Shown: in pieces, positions 1 to 11,800 of the stretch
Numbering within the stretch: the first letter of the stretch is position 1
How the letters are laid out: the number at the start of each line of letters is the position of its first letter
DNA from: Otis tarda
Lineage: Eukaryota; Chordata; Aves; Otidiformes; Otididae
Assembly (NCBI GenBank): GCA_026413225.1
Contig: CM048554.1
Span: forward strand, 73,834,463 to 73,898,462
Length of the DNA stretch: 64,000 nt
Reading direction: 5' to 3'
The notes under the pieces: generated by a model
What the model was told of the DNA's origin: nothing
The model's database searches: none
What the model saw: only the letters and a program-made list of their open reading frames with translations
Position numbers and translations under genes: made by a program

Positions 1-3000
1 AAATGGACACACTAGTGCAGTGTGTTTAGCAACCTTTATTACACATTGATGCAAATAGTCCAAGCTGTGTTTTATTGCACTCAAATTTGTGTTCAAGAGA
101 AAAAAAAAAAGTGTCTTTCTTTAAAAAAATGCAGGTTGCTACTATTCAGCTTCTTGGTGGCAAAATATCAATTTGCTTGAAATTTATTCCATCCTGCAAA
201 TTTAACTTGGAACGGTAAAGCTGGTGATGAACACAGTGGTAGTCATGATGACATGCCATGACTTCATATTTCTCTAAAACATTTTGAATAGCAGCTGAAT
301 GGGTAGTATGTGATATGTTGAAATTTGCAACAGAGGGTTGTTTCCCTGAGGGTAATTGCTCTTCATACATATGTGGCAGGTGGAAGAAGCAACTTCCCCC
401 TAGATTTCATCAGGAATTCCTGGACTGCATATGGTCAGCTCTGCAGGTCTATGCTGGAGGGCTTCCCAATGCTACTGCCCTAAGGAAACCTGTCAGAAAG
501 ATTTACCCCAAAGATACAAATACTAGAAGGTCTAGTTTCTTAGAAGTTGAAACAGTCTAATTGCCAGGGTTGGACAGATGCCACAGACCCAGAAATTTTG
601 GGTTACTCTGAAAATTATTTTCACTGAGGAAAGGGAAGCCAGGAGGAGAAAATCAGTGTGAGTGAGAATCCCAGATAGCTCAGATGTTTCATGTTTTTCT
701 TCTTCTTTGTCCCCAGTGGCATAATTCTGGCTCTCTGTATATGTTTACATGGCATTCATGGCAAATTCATTGGTTTTGTAGGGACCAGCTCTGACTGTGA
801 CTTGAACCTGCCTGAGCAGCCCTGACACTTGCTGCCAGGATAGACTCCTCACTGCCGTGGAAGCAGCTATAGCTGCTCTCTGTGTTGTTTTCACAGCAGT
901 GTCTAGAAGGAAACATAGCCAGTTGGCCGCTTCTTATTCACCTTAATTATTACATAGTTTCAGTAAAAATAGTGAGATGTGAAATGCTATAGAAAGATGC
1001 ACATTAACTATTATATTATTAAATTATAATTTCAGAATGTGGACTTAAAATAGGACTAAAACTGAACAATGAAGTATTGTTATTTAGGTCTTAGTCTGAA
1101 TGACTGTGTTTAGACTTACCTCAGGTAGTTACTACTGCAAGAGATCATAGTGATAAGTAAAAAAGAAAAAAGTCTATCCTTTGAGATTTAGTGCCTTTTG
1201 TCTCACTCTGTTGAAGCAGCAAGTATGATTCAGCTGTCATGATTTCATCTAACTCATTTTATTTTACATTGCAAAAGACTAGGTATATGCACATGACCCT
1301 TTTTTTGTGTATTATTTGAGGAAGAGTAACTTTCATGAGTGAAGAAAGAGTAGATCACTTCCTAAGATGTATTAAGTGTTTAGTTGCTTCATATTTTCTG
1401 AACTAAAAAAAAAAAAAAATAATAAAAAAATTTCTTTTTAAATACTATCTTTCTAGAATCAAAATACTCTTATCTTTTCATATGTTTTCATAAGATTTGT
1501 TGCAGGGTGCTTTCTTGTACCTGAAACACACAAAATAAATTAATTTAGCCTTTTCAGACAAGGAAACCAGTAAACCAACTCAAGTTCATTATTAAACACA
1601 AGCAAACATAACCTTCAACAGATCTTACTTTTTGGTGTGCCTTGACTTCTGATTTTTAATGGTTAGAGTTCACAATACTGGACACTGGTGCAGCCACATA
1701 GCAACACAGCATCTAGCTGCCCTTGGCAGGATTGGGAACCAGCTCAGTCTGGAACAGAGAAAACCTTTATGTAGTGCAGGTGACTCCTCTTGAATAGTTT
1801 CTAATGAGAGATAATATCCTTTGCTTTGAATTCAATGAGCTTTTGAAATGCTTTCAAGTCATCGAGTGGCTGAGTAAGGGGTTTACTCTCTTAATGGAGA
1901 GGAATGATGCATCTACATCTACATCAATTGGTTATTCTCTTGTTGTTTAGTCCTTCTCTCCTCCTGTCTCTCCACTAAGTGAATGGAAGAAAGGCACAAG
2001 GTGCATCATAATGGCATGTGGGAGAATGTGAGAGTCACAGCTGGCTGGGTTATGCTCAAACAACTGCATAGGACAGAAGGTATCAAGCCTGGCAAGGTCT
2101 AGTCCCTACCACCTATGGGGAGTGATCTCCATGTGAACTAGGGCCAGGGTGATGCTGAGAATATGTGGGCAATCAAACATCTCATTTCAAAAAGGAGCCC
2201 AGGAGCAAAGCAACATGAGGCAAGTGGGAACAGCCAGAGGACCAGGACCCAGCAGCAATTCATGGACCAAAACAGTCACTTAGGCTTTGCATGCAGGAAC
2301 TGCTTGGATCTCTACAAATTTTTGTTTCTTCTCTATTGATAAAGCCCCTGGATATGTCTGAGTGTATCTAGCTTATAAAGAAACCAGCTAGAAAGTCTTT
2401 TGTGCAAAAAGAGCGACACAACTTACTGTTTAATAGTGTTGACACTAATGCTAGCACCCTTACAGGAAAAGTAATCGCTCAGTTGAACGGAATCCTAGTC
2501 TGGGAAAGAATTGAAAGTGGTTGGATCTACCATGTCCTTTTGCTCTCTTGTGGGGCATGGAGACCCTTATAGATCCTGGACATGAAGTCTGAAAGGACAG
2601 ATTGGCCAAACAATCTAGTCTTAGGTAGAGTGGGTAAATGCATATCGGAAATGGACAGTCACTAAACAAAAATCTGTAGTGTTCTCATTAGCACAAAAAG
2701 AAAGTGTTCAATTAGAAATCAAATTTAAAAAATGTTACCCCATTTAATTTGATTTTTCACTTCATATGTATTCATTTAAACTGTTTGCAATAAATAAATT
2801 GATGACATTTGTGATCATTATATATAATTACATATATTGATATTTGCATATATTCCATGTTGAATTGTGGCTTTTATTGGTAGATCTGTCATTCCCAAAA
2901 CTTATTGTTTATAATCAATATGAGATTTCATCAAATAACAGAAGAGAAATCCTATCTATTACTAATTCTGAAAACAATCTGTTCTTGGCAGAATGTCTGT

Positions 3001-4579
3001 TCATTTAAACTAAACAATATCAATTTTACAAATAAGCCTACATACTGTCAACACATTATTGACTAGTCTCCTTAGCCTGATGAGAAACCAGTCCATTCTG
3101 CAATTACAGAATGCCTATAAAATGATAGGACTTTTAGCAACATTATTCTTAGGGAGCTTGAGTACTGCCCTGAAAAAATTAAGTTATTTAATTCATGTAA
3201 TACACTTATAGGAAAGAGCAGAAATGTATATATATAACTTAACTTTACTCCAAAAATTTTTCAAATCTCCCTCCTTTTCTCTAAAACCTCAAAGGTAGTT
3301 GAAGAATGTCAAAGCACAGCCCACAGGATACTTTTTTATTTTCCTTGTGATCAACTTAGCTGAAAATTCTGTAACTCGGACCATGACTTATTTGTGATAA
3401 GTCAAGAGTCCTTGAGAGCTCCCTCTTAAGCAGTTTATTGCATTTGCCTCCCTCACTTATATATAAGAGTGATGGCAAACACCAGATCTAATGCTACTAT
3501 CTACATCTCTAAGTATCACTGACATTGAAGGAATCAGACCCTTCCGATTTCCAAAGTCCCATTCACACATCTGAGAGAGGAGTTCATTTGTCTCCTTCAT
3601 CAGACAATTAATCTCATTTCCATGTACACTTAACTTGGGAAGCTTTGAAGGGTTTTTTTTTTGTTTGTTTGTTCGTTTTCTGGAGCCAACCTATTAGTTT
3701 TCAAAGATACTACTCATGATACTGGCATGATTTCACAGAGCAGTGGCTGAGATGTTTTATTAGTTATTTTAGCTGAACATTTACTCTATGAAACTGAGCT
3801 ATCAAAAGAGGGTTTTTGGGACATTAGCGGTTCTGTCTAATATATGAGCTACAATTATTGTATCATTATAACATGCTGCTTAGTGTGTTTTGCCATTGAT
3901 TTGCCTACGTTTTTAAATTGCTCAATCAGAACCACTTATCTGATAAATTATTAACAGATAAATGTTTCTGATGGAAAAACAAATAATTCAACATTGTAAA
4001 TCATGTATCATAGGCAACAGCAGTCAGAAGTAAACTGCTCTTGAGCCAAGTAAGAAGTTCATGGAATGTGGATGGAAATTATGTAGTGAAATAAACACTT
4101 CACCACAAAGAAAGGATGCCTGTTATTTTCCTAGACTTATATCAGATTCTGCAGTTTCTACATTGTACATTTCTATGATCTTTTGTTGGTACATCAAACA
4201 TACAACAACAAAACTTAGTTCCAAGTGTGCAAAGGCATCTGTACTTGTTAGATTTCAATCATACCGTAAGGTGCTCAAACTGGTAATGTTTGTAATGTTT
4301 CTGTAGAAACGTTGTGATTTAATTGTGCTTCTCCACTCAGAAGTATTTTTTCCTGGCTAACAGAATAATTAAAGAGTTGATGTCTTTTGATCGGTCACAT
4401 TGGCATTGATTTTGAGGGCTGAACTGTATTCCAAATTCCTTCGAGCTTGATTTACTTTGAAAGAAAGTAGATATTTCATGCCTAAAGCTGGAAATTGTAG
4501 CACCGGGTTTGCAATTAAATACCATATTCACATTTGTGTCTGTGTCCCATTTCTTCAATATGGAGGCAAAGATAGACTA

Positions 4580-4675
4580 TTAAAAAAAAAACAAAACAAA
4601 AAAAAAACCCCAAAAAAACAACCAAAAAAAAACCAAATCCAGAAAATAGAAAAAAGACAAGAACAGTAAAAAAAT
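4580..4675. repeat. A-rich tract with scattered C
   Basis: About 96 bp of long A runs broken by CC or CCCC and ending in purine-rich sequence. It could be a simple repeat, or the decayed poly(A) tail of an old retroposed sequence. CR1 elements do not leave poly(A) tails, so a CR1 origin is unlikely. The preceding 100 bp resemble no gene I recognise. Confidence 0.7.
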
Positions 4676-4914
4676 AATGCTCTTAACATTTTCTCCAGAT
4701 GAGTCTGGCATTGTTCTCAATATAAAAGTAGTTTCTCCAGTGATTTACAAAATGGCTGTGACCATTTCTGGTCAGTGTCAAGGGTAAAAGGCAGTGGAGT
4801 AGAAGTAGCACAAGCAGTACATTACCTCTTGCCAGTAAAGATCTAACATTCATTTTCCTGTAGCCCACTTAAAATACATGTAATTAGCAATTTTCTCTTA
4901 TTGGGAATGCTTTT

Positions 4915-4926
4915 GGGGGGGGGGGG
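4915..4926 (+). repeat. G12 homopolymer
   Basis: Twelve consecutive G, preceded by TTTT and followed by TACTATTG. It lies about 95 bp from the 3' end of the neighbouring CR1 and is not part of that element. Confidence 0.9.
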
Positions 4927-5021
4927 TACTATTGTGAAACACATTTACTGTAATTTTCCTTCCCCTTCCCCCTAACCTGCGCTCCAGATTCCAGGCTGCC
5001 AATGTTTACAAGATACTGAGT

Positions 5022-6136
5022 ATCATAGAATCATAGAATCATAGAATGGTTAGAGTTGGAAGGGACCTTCAAAGGTCATCTAGTCCAAACCCCCTGCAAG
5101 AGCAGGGACATCCCTGACTAGATCAGGTTGCTCAGAGCCTCATCCAGCCTGGCCTTGAACATTTCCAGGGATGGGGCATCCACCACCTCTCTGGGCAACC
5201 TGTTCCAGTGCTCTACAACTCTCATTGTAAAAAATTTTTTTCTAATATCTAATCTAAACCTACCTCCTTCTAATTTAAACCCATTACCCCTTGTCCTATC
5301 ACAACAGGCCCTACTGAACAGCTTCTCCCCATCTTTCCTGTAGGCCCCCTTGAGGTATTGGAAGACCGCTATCAGGTCTCCCCGGAGCCTCCTCTTCTCC
5401 AGGCTGAACAGCCCCAACTCTCTCAGCCTGTCCTCATAGGAGAGGTGCTCCAGCCCTCTGATCATCTTGGTGGCCCTTCTCTGGACCCTTTCCAACTGGT
5501 CCATGTCCTTCTTGTGTTGGGGACTCCAGAACTGGACACAGTACTCCAGGTGGGGTCTCACCAGGGCAGAGTAGAGGGGCAGAATCACCTCCCTCGACCT
5601 GCTGGCCACGCTCCTCTTGATGCAGCCCAGGATGCAGTTGGCCTTCTGGGCCACAAGGGCGCATTGCCCGCTCATGTTGAGCCTCTCGTCTACCAGCACT
5701 CCCAAGTCTTTCTCCTCAGGGCTGCTCTCAATCCAATCTTCGCCCAGCCTGTATTTGTGCCTGGGATTGCCACGACCCAGGTGCAGGACCTTGCACTTGG
5801 CCTGGTTGAACTTCATGAGGTTGGCACGGGCCCACCTCTCCAGCCTGTCAAGGTCCCTCTGGATGGCATCCCTCCCTTCCAGCGAGTCGACGGCACCACA
5901 CAGCTTGGTGTCATCGGCGAACTTGCTGAGGGTGCACTCTATCCCACTGTCCATGTCGCCGACAAAGATGTTGAACAGGGCCGGGCCCAACACGGACCCC
6001 TGAGGGACGCCACTGGTGACCAGTCTCCACTTGGACATTGAGCCGTTGACCACCACTCTCTGAGTGCGGCCATCCAGCCAACTCCTTATCCACCGAGTGG
6101 TCCATCCATCGAACCCATGCCTCTCTAGTTTAGAGA
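5022..6136 (-). mobile_element. CR1 LINE, 5'-truncated, minus strand
   Basis: Read on the minus strand, this is the 3' part of a chicken-repeat-1 (CR1) non-LTR retrotransposon. It runs from inside the ORF2 reverse transcriptase, through the stop codon and a short 3' UTR, to a terminal array of about three ATTCTATG-type octamers (5022-5047). Octamer ends in place of poly(A) are characteristic of CR1. The 5' truncation point is near 6136, where homology to the CR1 at 62565-62586 begins. No clear target-site duplication was found, which is usual for CR1. Sequence further up (6137-6200) is unrelated. The copy looks relatively young because its coding part is undamaged. Confidence 0.95.
5118..6136 (-). 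pseudogene. CR1 ORF2 C-terminal fragment (reverse transcriptase)
   Basis: This is an open frame of about 339 codons covering the second half of the CR1 ORF2 reverse transcriptase and the C-terminal region. The open frame formally starts at an ATG at 6146, but the first few residues come from flanking DNA and are not a native start. The [10 protein letters not shown] motif lies near residues 46-55, followed by the catalytic FADD motif at residues 76-79 (bases 5910-5921). The frame ends with the usual CR1 C-terminus ALSNLI. The N-terminal endonuclease and the reverse-transcriptase motif carrying the first catalytic aspartate are missing through 5' truncation, so the product cannot be active. 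No promoter is visible. The forward-strand frames over the same bases are antisense shadows. Confidence 0.9.
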
Positions 6137-9100
6137 GTATGTTCAAAAACTTGAGCTGGCAGGCAGTACCTCTGGGGCCCTACTGCACAAGATTTCTTTT
6201 TAGTCTTAAAGAGGGAGACCGAGCGTTTCTTTTGTTTTGTTTTGTTTTCTTTTCTTTTTCAAATACGCAACAAGTGTCTTCTCTTTTTGTACAGGCTCAG
6301 CGAGTTGTACACCGTTTCAGCAGAGATGTTTGATCTTGCCATCTGCATACCTGGAGTGGCTTCATCCCTTCACTGGTCTTTTCGGTAACCCCTAAAGACT
6401 TCTTGAAATTGAACACTGGAATAGAAGAGTTAAATTCTTCCTGAATGTTATTCATCGAAAGTAGATGTACTGAACTTTCTGGATGTGCATAAGGACACAA
6501 AGGTTAGTGTATTCCTTAAAAGCCTGAAGTTTCAGGACTGTTTCATTTAACCATGAGCAGTGCAGACTATTTTTCAATTTCTTGCTTAAACACAGCCATA
6601 GAGGGATAAAATGGTGATTGGCATCACATATATAGTTGAGATCATGCTTTTAGCTGCCACGCCATAAAAGTACTTAGTAAGCTGTTGCAACTTAAAACCC
6701 TCTAAATTACTTGCTGGTTGACAAGTGAAGTTCTGCCCAGTCTGAGCTTGATTGTCGTTAGCCATTTTTGTGGTATTTCTTTAAGCTTGGGTTTAGTGCT
6801 TTGCAATCATGCTCCTCTGATTTATAACAGGTAAAAAGGGAATAAGAAGAGTATTATACTTACTTCTGTTTCATAAGATGGTCGTCATTTACAGTCAAGG
6901 GGGATGAGGGGGTATATGTTTGTCCACCTGTAGTTGTGGACAGTTGTCCACAACTTAGTTGTTCTTGACAGTATGTAGGCTTCAGAGGAACGCAGAAGAC
7001 ATATATAACATGTTGGAAAAAATTAATTTCTTCGTAATGGCAGCTATTAACTTCCTGGAAGTGGTGAAATTTTAAATAAAATGCTGTTTTTATATCCCTT
7101 AATTTCTGTTAAAATATTATATAATCTATGGACATTAGCCTATCATCACTCTGCTACCTCAGGAAATCACCCTCGACCAGGACAATTCACTAACATCATT
7201 TTTTCCGTGGTATGATCAAAAATGTAGAAGAAACAATTCTGTCAACAGATAAATGCTCACAAAGGTGGTGGGATATGTGTGGCAACGTGTGCACATCAAG
7301 TCATGTCTCAGACACACGGCTGACAGGGAGAGTAGCAAGATCATAAAGTTATATCAGGATTTTCAGCACCAATCATAACATTATGAAAAAAATAACTTAT
7401 GTTTATAGTGATGTGGATAATGTTATGTGCAGTAGAGAAGAAAAGTAAACAGTCATGTAACCTTGATTTTATTCTGTGATTGCTGTCTGTTTTTCACCTT
7501 TTGCAGAATATTCTTCAGGACTACTCCTCTATCTGGGTTTGGGGGAAGATGAGGCAAAATTCTTTTCACTTTTCACTTTTACTTGATCTTATTTGATTTG
7601 ACCATTTAAAAAAAAATAATTACATTTATAAATACTATTTGTTCTTATTAAACATCTATTAAAAATGTTTCAGGAAACCTATTAGCTAAAATAGGTGGAG
7701 CTCAAAGTTCATGCAATTAGAACTACATGAATTGAGTTCTGCTTTCTCATTTTTGTGGAGGGATTCTAGCGATATCATCTGAATAATAGATTTCTAATCA
7801 ATCTCTTTCTGTCTGCTACTCTAGCTAGCATTTCTGTTTGCATTTTAAAGGCCTACTCCCTGTATAAAGTAAATAGAAGATAAACATATCATCCCTCATC
7901 AAAAGGGATTGTTTCCCCATTGGCACCAAATGTCTATTCCAGATAGCAGAATAGGAGAAAAAAAAAGTAACAATACTATTTTGTTTCATCTGAGTTAAAC
8001 TGGAGCTACTGAGAGTTTTTGTAATAGAGTTCAGCAGGAACAAGAACATGGATATAAAATTACCGACTCCCTTTAAAAGCACAAAGTTAGACGAATTGCA
8101 AGATTTTGCAATGTTTTCCATATGGAGGAGAGCTATGTTAGTTGTGTGTGGTACCCTCACAGTAATACCTAAATATTTTCCAATAAAGTAAAATTTATGT
8201 AGGGCATATATTGTGGCTTTAATGTGTAGACTGTTTGTTATAATACTACATCTTTTATACATGTGTGTATACATAATACAGAACTAAGGGTTGAATATCT
8301 CACACAGTTGCAGAGCTCAAATGTCAAAAGTGTTGTGAACTCCACCTCCTTGTACAGCATGCATGTTTGTACTTCTACTTGGGGGATTTGTGTAACATGC
8401 ATTTGTGTGGACCGTTAGATATACATAATGGATTATGGGTTCTGCAAACTCAGTACAGTTGTGGACAGAGCCTTGCTGGATTAGGATTGGTAATGCTGGA
8501 AGATCCTACATATATTTCATTTTACTTACAGTATTGCTACTAAAGCACACATTGATTAATATCAATATAGAAATTTGAATGAAAAATTATGAAAAAAATG
8601 CTTTATTCTTCAGGTTTTTTTTATTTTGCATTTTCTGCTGTGAAAAATTTTACAAGCATTATTTGACAGATTGGAGAACAAACTTTATTTGATAGGTAAT
8701 AGATATGTTCCTTTAAACAAGGAAAATAAAAAAGAATCATCTAAATTATCTGACTAGCTGCAAATCCAGTGGACTTTCACCTGTCCAAATTTTCCATTAT
8801 GAATTTTGTTACTGGTTGACTTTTACCTTTTGCAAGAACACAAGTGCAGCTAGGGTCATCCACAAGGCCTGCAGAAGCTTAGGTAGTAGGAGATAGGTAA
8901 GAAATGACACTCATGTAAATGAATAAATGATGATTATAATGAAATGAGTACCTAACTTGTTAATTCAAAAGAAACCTTGTACATTTAATGAAGAGACACA
9001 CATGCAAAAAGATATGATAGCTTATCAAGTGGGAATTTTTGGCATAAACACATATTTAAAATGGATCCTGGAGATTTTCTATTAAGCCTACAGCATACAG

Positions 9101-11597
9101 ACTGTCCTGGAGGTTACAGCAGCCTCCTGGATGTTGGGAGGAGAGTCCCCTGACATAGGGAAGACTGAGGTCTTCCCTTCTGTGTCTAGGGAGATTGGCT
9201 TAAGGTGCGAAAAAAGAGATGTCTTCTGTCCGATATAATTTCTGGGGAGGAAAAGCAGAAGAGATCTATCCTCCACTTCACAAGTAGGTCAGAGCTGTGA
9301 CTCCTAATCTAAAGCAACAGGACTGCAACTCAGCATAAGTTCCCTTAAGTTCCAGAAAAAAAGGGTTGTGTTTAAGATATGTCTCTGCTCTTGTCATGCC
9401 TGACTTGCTGGCTCTCCCGAGAGCCATCTTTCACACAGGAGTAACTGCCTCTTCCTCTCAACCACTATGCCTCATCAGCAAATCTAAACTATGTACATCT
9501 ATTGATAGCAGCAAAATAGAGCTTGGACATTAGTTTGATCCCTGGCTCCTGCTCATCTATCCCATCTGTTCATGTGTTCCCTACACAGTTTTACCCCACA
9601 ATCCCAGGCAATTCCAGAGTAGCAGGGAGCTGCTAAGCAGTTCAGGGTAGTTCAGGGAGCAGCATGGGGCAGGGACAGTTTCCATGAAGCAGTTAAGAAT
9701 ATGGCCACTTTGTTTTGGGATGAACAAACTGCATCATCCACACTCTGAGCAAGAGAACTAGCCCTGATCTTTTTAACTTACAAACATGCACAACGGCCGA
9801 GCATTGCAAAGCTGTGGCCTCCTCTGACTCTAGCTGTGGACCACTGGTGTCTGTATAAGTTGTTCCATCATTCTTCTTTATCTTTAGCCTTTTCACTGGC
9901 CATGACTTGAAGGACAGAGAATTTGAGGAGGATAAGCTGAGCCATCCTCTCTTCCATTTTGGACTTTTAGACAGGATTCAATGCAAAGGATCCTTGCAGT
10001 GTTTGCTGCTTTTACATAAGAGAACATGATTGTTCAGACCTCTATGGTGACTTCTATTATTTATCCCCAGGTCTTTTATCTTTCCTTTTTTTTTGGTGCC
10101 ATTTATAGCTTTCATGAGATAAATAATCTACATGAACCAATTTATATTTTCCATTTTACTGGTGTGGAGGAAGTTTATACCCTGTGTCTGCTTGCTAGCT
10201 CATGGTCTTTTGCTCATGTTTGTATAGTTTTTTTTCTGTATACTTTGTGTGTTTTAGCTTACTGGTGTGTTGAGCATCATACCTATTAGCTGATTCTGAT
10301 AAAATAGCTTTATTGCAATTTTCTTTTGTACAAAACAAGAAACTGGTAAACATGGAATTTGTTTTAGTAATAAAATGATGAGGGAGATATGATGATAAGC
10401 TTTATCAATCAAATAATTAAGATCAAAGTATAAAACCATAATTTCTAGACACTTTGTCCCTGCTATCAAAAATTTGAATATCAAATAGCTTCTACAAAAG
10501 GAAGTGAAGGATATATGACTTTCCCTTTCTCAGTAATTTTACTCACATAAGAAATAAAAAATATTTGATTTAAGGAAATGTGGGCATTTACTCACTTTAA
10601 AAAAAAAAGCATTTTAAACAGCAGGATGTAATTTCAGACTATTTGCAGTCAAGAGGCCTCTGCTGAGTAAAATACTCATTCAATTTAGGAATGCAGATTA
10701 TAATAATTTTCCTATCTCCCTCACAGCAGGATTCCTGCCATCGTTTTGCAAACTCACAGGTTGCAGTATTGAATGACTAGCTAGCCTCAGTTCCAGGTAA
10801 CACACGCTTCAAGCATATTCTCATTAGCTCAACTTAGTTATAATGCAAAGCTGCTTAGTTTCACCAAGTGAAATGGGATACACTTAAATTGCCTCATCTA
10901 ATATAATACTCCTTCTTAATACATGCAAAGTGGTTTATGATGGCAAAGCTTGTAGAGCATGAAAATCGGCAGGGAAAGTAAGGTTTTCTGACTAAAACTG
11001 TCAAAAAGAAGTCCTATTTTATATTCTTTCTTTTTAAAGAGGTTAAGAATGAGGAAGGAGAGACTAGAGTAAGAAATAATCCATGTACAAAAATGTAAAT
11101 TTAGTACATTAACCTTTTTAATACATCAGCTCTACCAAACAAGAAAATTATCAAGTAAAGCTGTTCTTTCAGTAGTGTCTTCCGTATCATAAAATTTAAT
11201 GTAAAATACACAGTGGCCAAAATATATTGCAGTAAGAAACAATAGTCTTTCTTCTATCTGTTTTATCCAGAGAGCTTTATACTTTGCACCATTCTTCCAT
11301 TTGCTAGTAACATTAATCCAGCTTCCTGTGGCTACATTAATTTGCAAAGACTTTTTAATTTCAGATGTTGATAAGGAATTATTTGTGTTTTTTCTCCCTT
11401 TAAATGCTAAGTGAATATATCCCAATCTTGTTTACCTTGCAGACACAAAATCTGGTTTCAACAAGACCCCAGAACAACACTGGTAAAATAATTTTTATTT
11501 CCCAATATCCTGCACCTGCAGTCTGACTATATGGCTATAAATCCTCTCCCTACATCCCTTTCCAATACTTCCAGAAGACTGTTCAGAGAGGGGCTAA
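6137..11597. other. AT-rich non-coding stretch, no gene seen
   Basis: No repeat family or gene was recognised. A (TTTTG)n-like run lies at about 6229-6260. The longest frame is 149 codons on the minus strand (7825-8274). It is rich in Ser, Leu, Ile, Phe and Lys, as expected of a chance frame in AT-rich DNA, and has no domain I can name. Other frames are 97 codons or shorter. Confidence 0.55.
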
Positions 11598-11800
11598 GCT
11601 GCTACAGGCTTTGCAGATGACACCCAAGTGTATATCTCATTTTCCACAAATGCAAAGCAGAGACATTACAAAGATGTTGCACTGCCTAGAGGAAAGTGGC
11701 TCCTGGGGAAGAGCATCTGGCTGAGATTGAATTTGGGTGAGATCCAGACAATACCGGTTGAAAGACAGAAATTATCCAGACAGCCAGTTGAGCAAGATGC
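11598..11800 (+). mobile_element. Ancient LINE reverse-transcriptase fragment (L2/L3-like)
   Basis: In the plus-strand frame that reads TTT at 11610, the sequence encodes FADDTQVYISF (11610-11642), then about 60 further open codons to a TAG near 11800. The stretch includes WLLGKSIWLRLNLGEIQ. This matches the layout of the catalytic motif C and following region in L2/CR1-L3-type LINEs, where a YADDTQLY-like motif is followed by a W...N-LRLN-P-KTE block. It differs from the FADDTKLCG of the CR1 copies in this window, so it belongs to another, older LINE group. Flanking homology fades quickly and there is a TAA just upstream (11595-11597). The exact family and boundaries need a repeat library search. 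Confidence 0.7.

Larger units (their letters stand above)
1..5021. other. AT-rich non-coding stretch, no gene seen
   Basis: The open frames here are 81 codons or shorter, sit on both strands, and resemble no protein I know. Visible low-complexity tracts are an A-rich run near 1405-1430, a (TTTG)n-like run at 3653-3680, an A/C-rich tract at 4580-4675 and a run of 12 G at 4915-4926. No LTR ends, LINE motifs or tRNA-like B-box were recognised. An old degraded repeat or a conserved non-coding element could be present and would not be visible by eye. Confidence 0.6.

Noticed and set aside
5022-5047. Short direct repeats that could suggest a CRISPR-like or satellite array
   Set aside because: The octamer units are the normal 3' terminus of CR1. 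There are only two or three and no spacers.
5128-6041. Forward-strand frames of up to 227 codons over the CR1
   Set aside because: They are antisense readings of the CR1 reverse-transcriptase coding strand. The minus strand carries the recognisable motifs.
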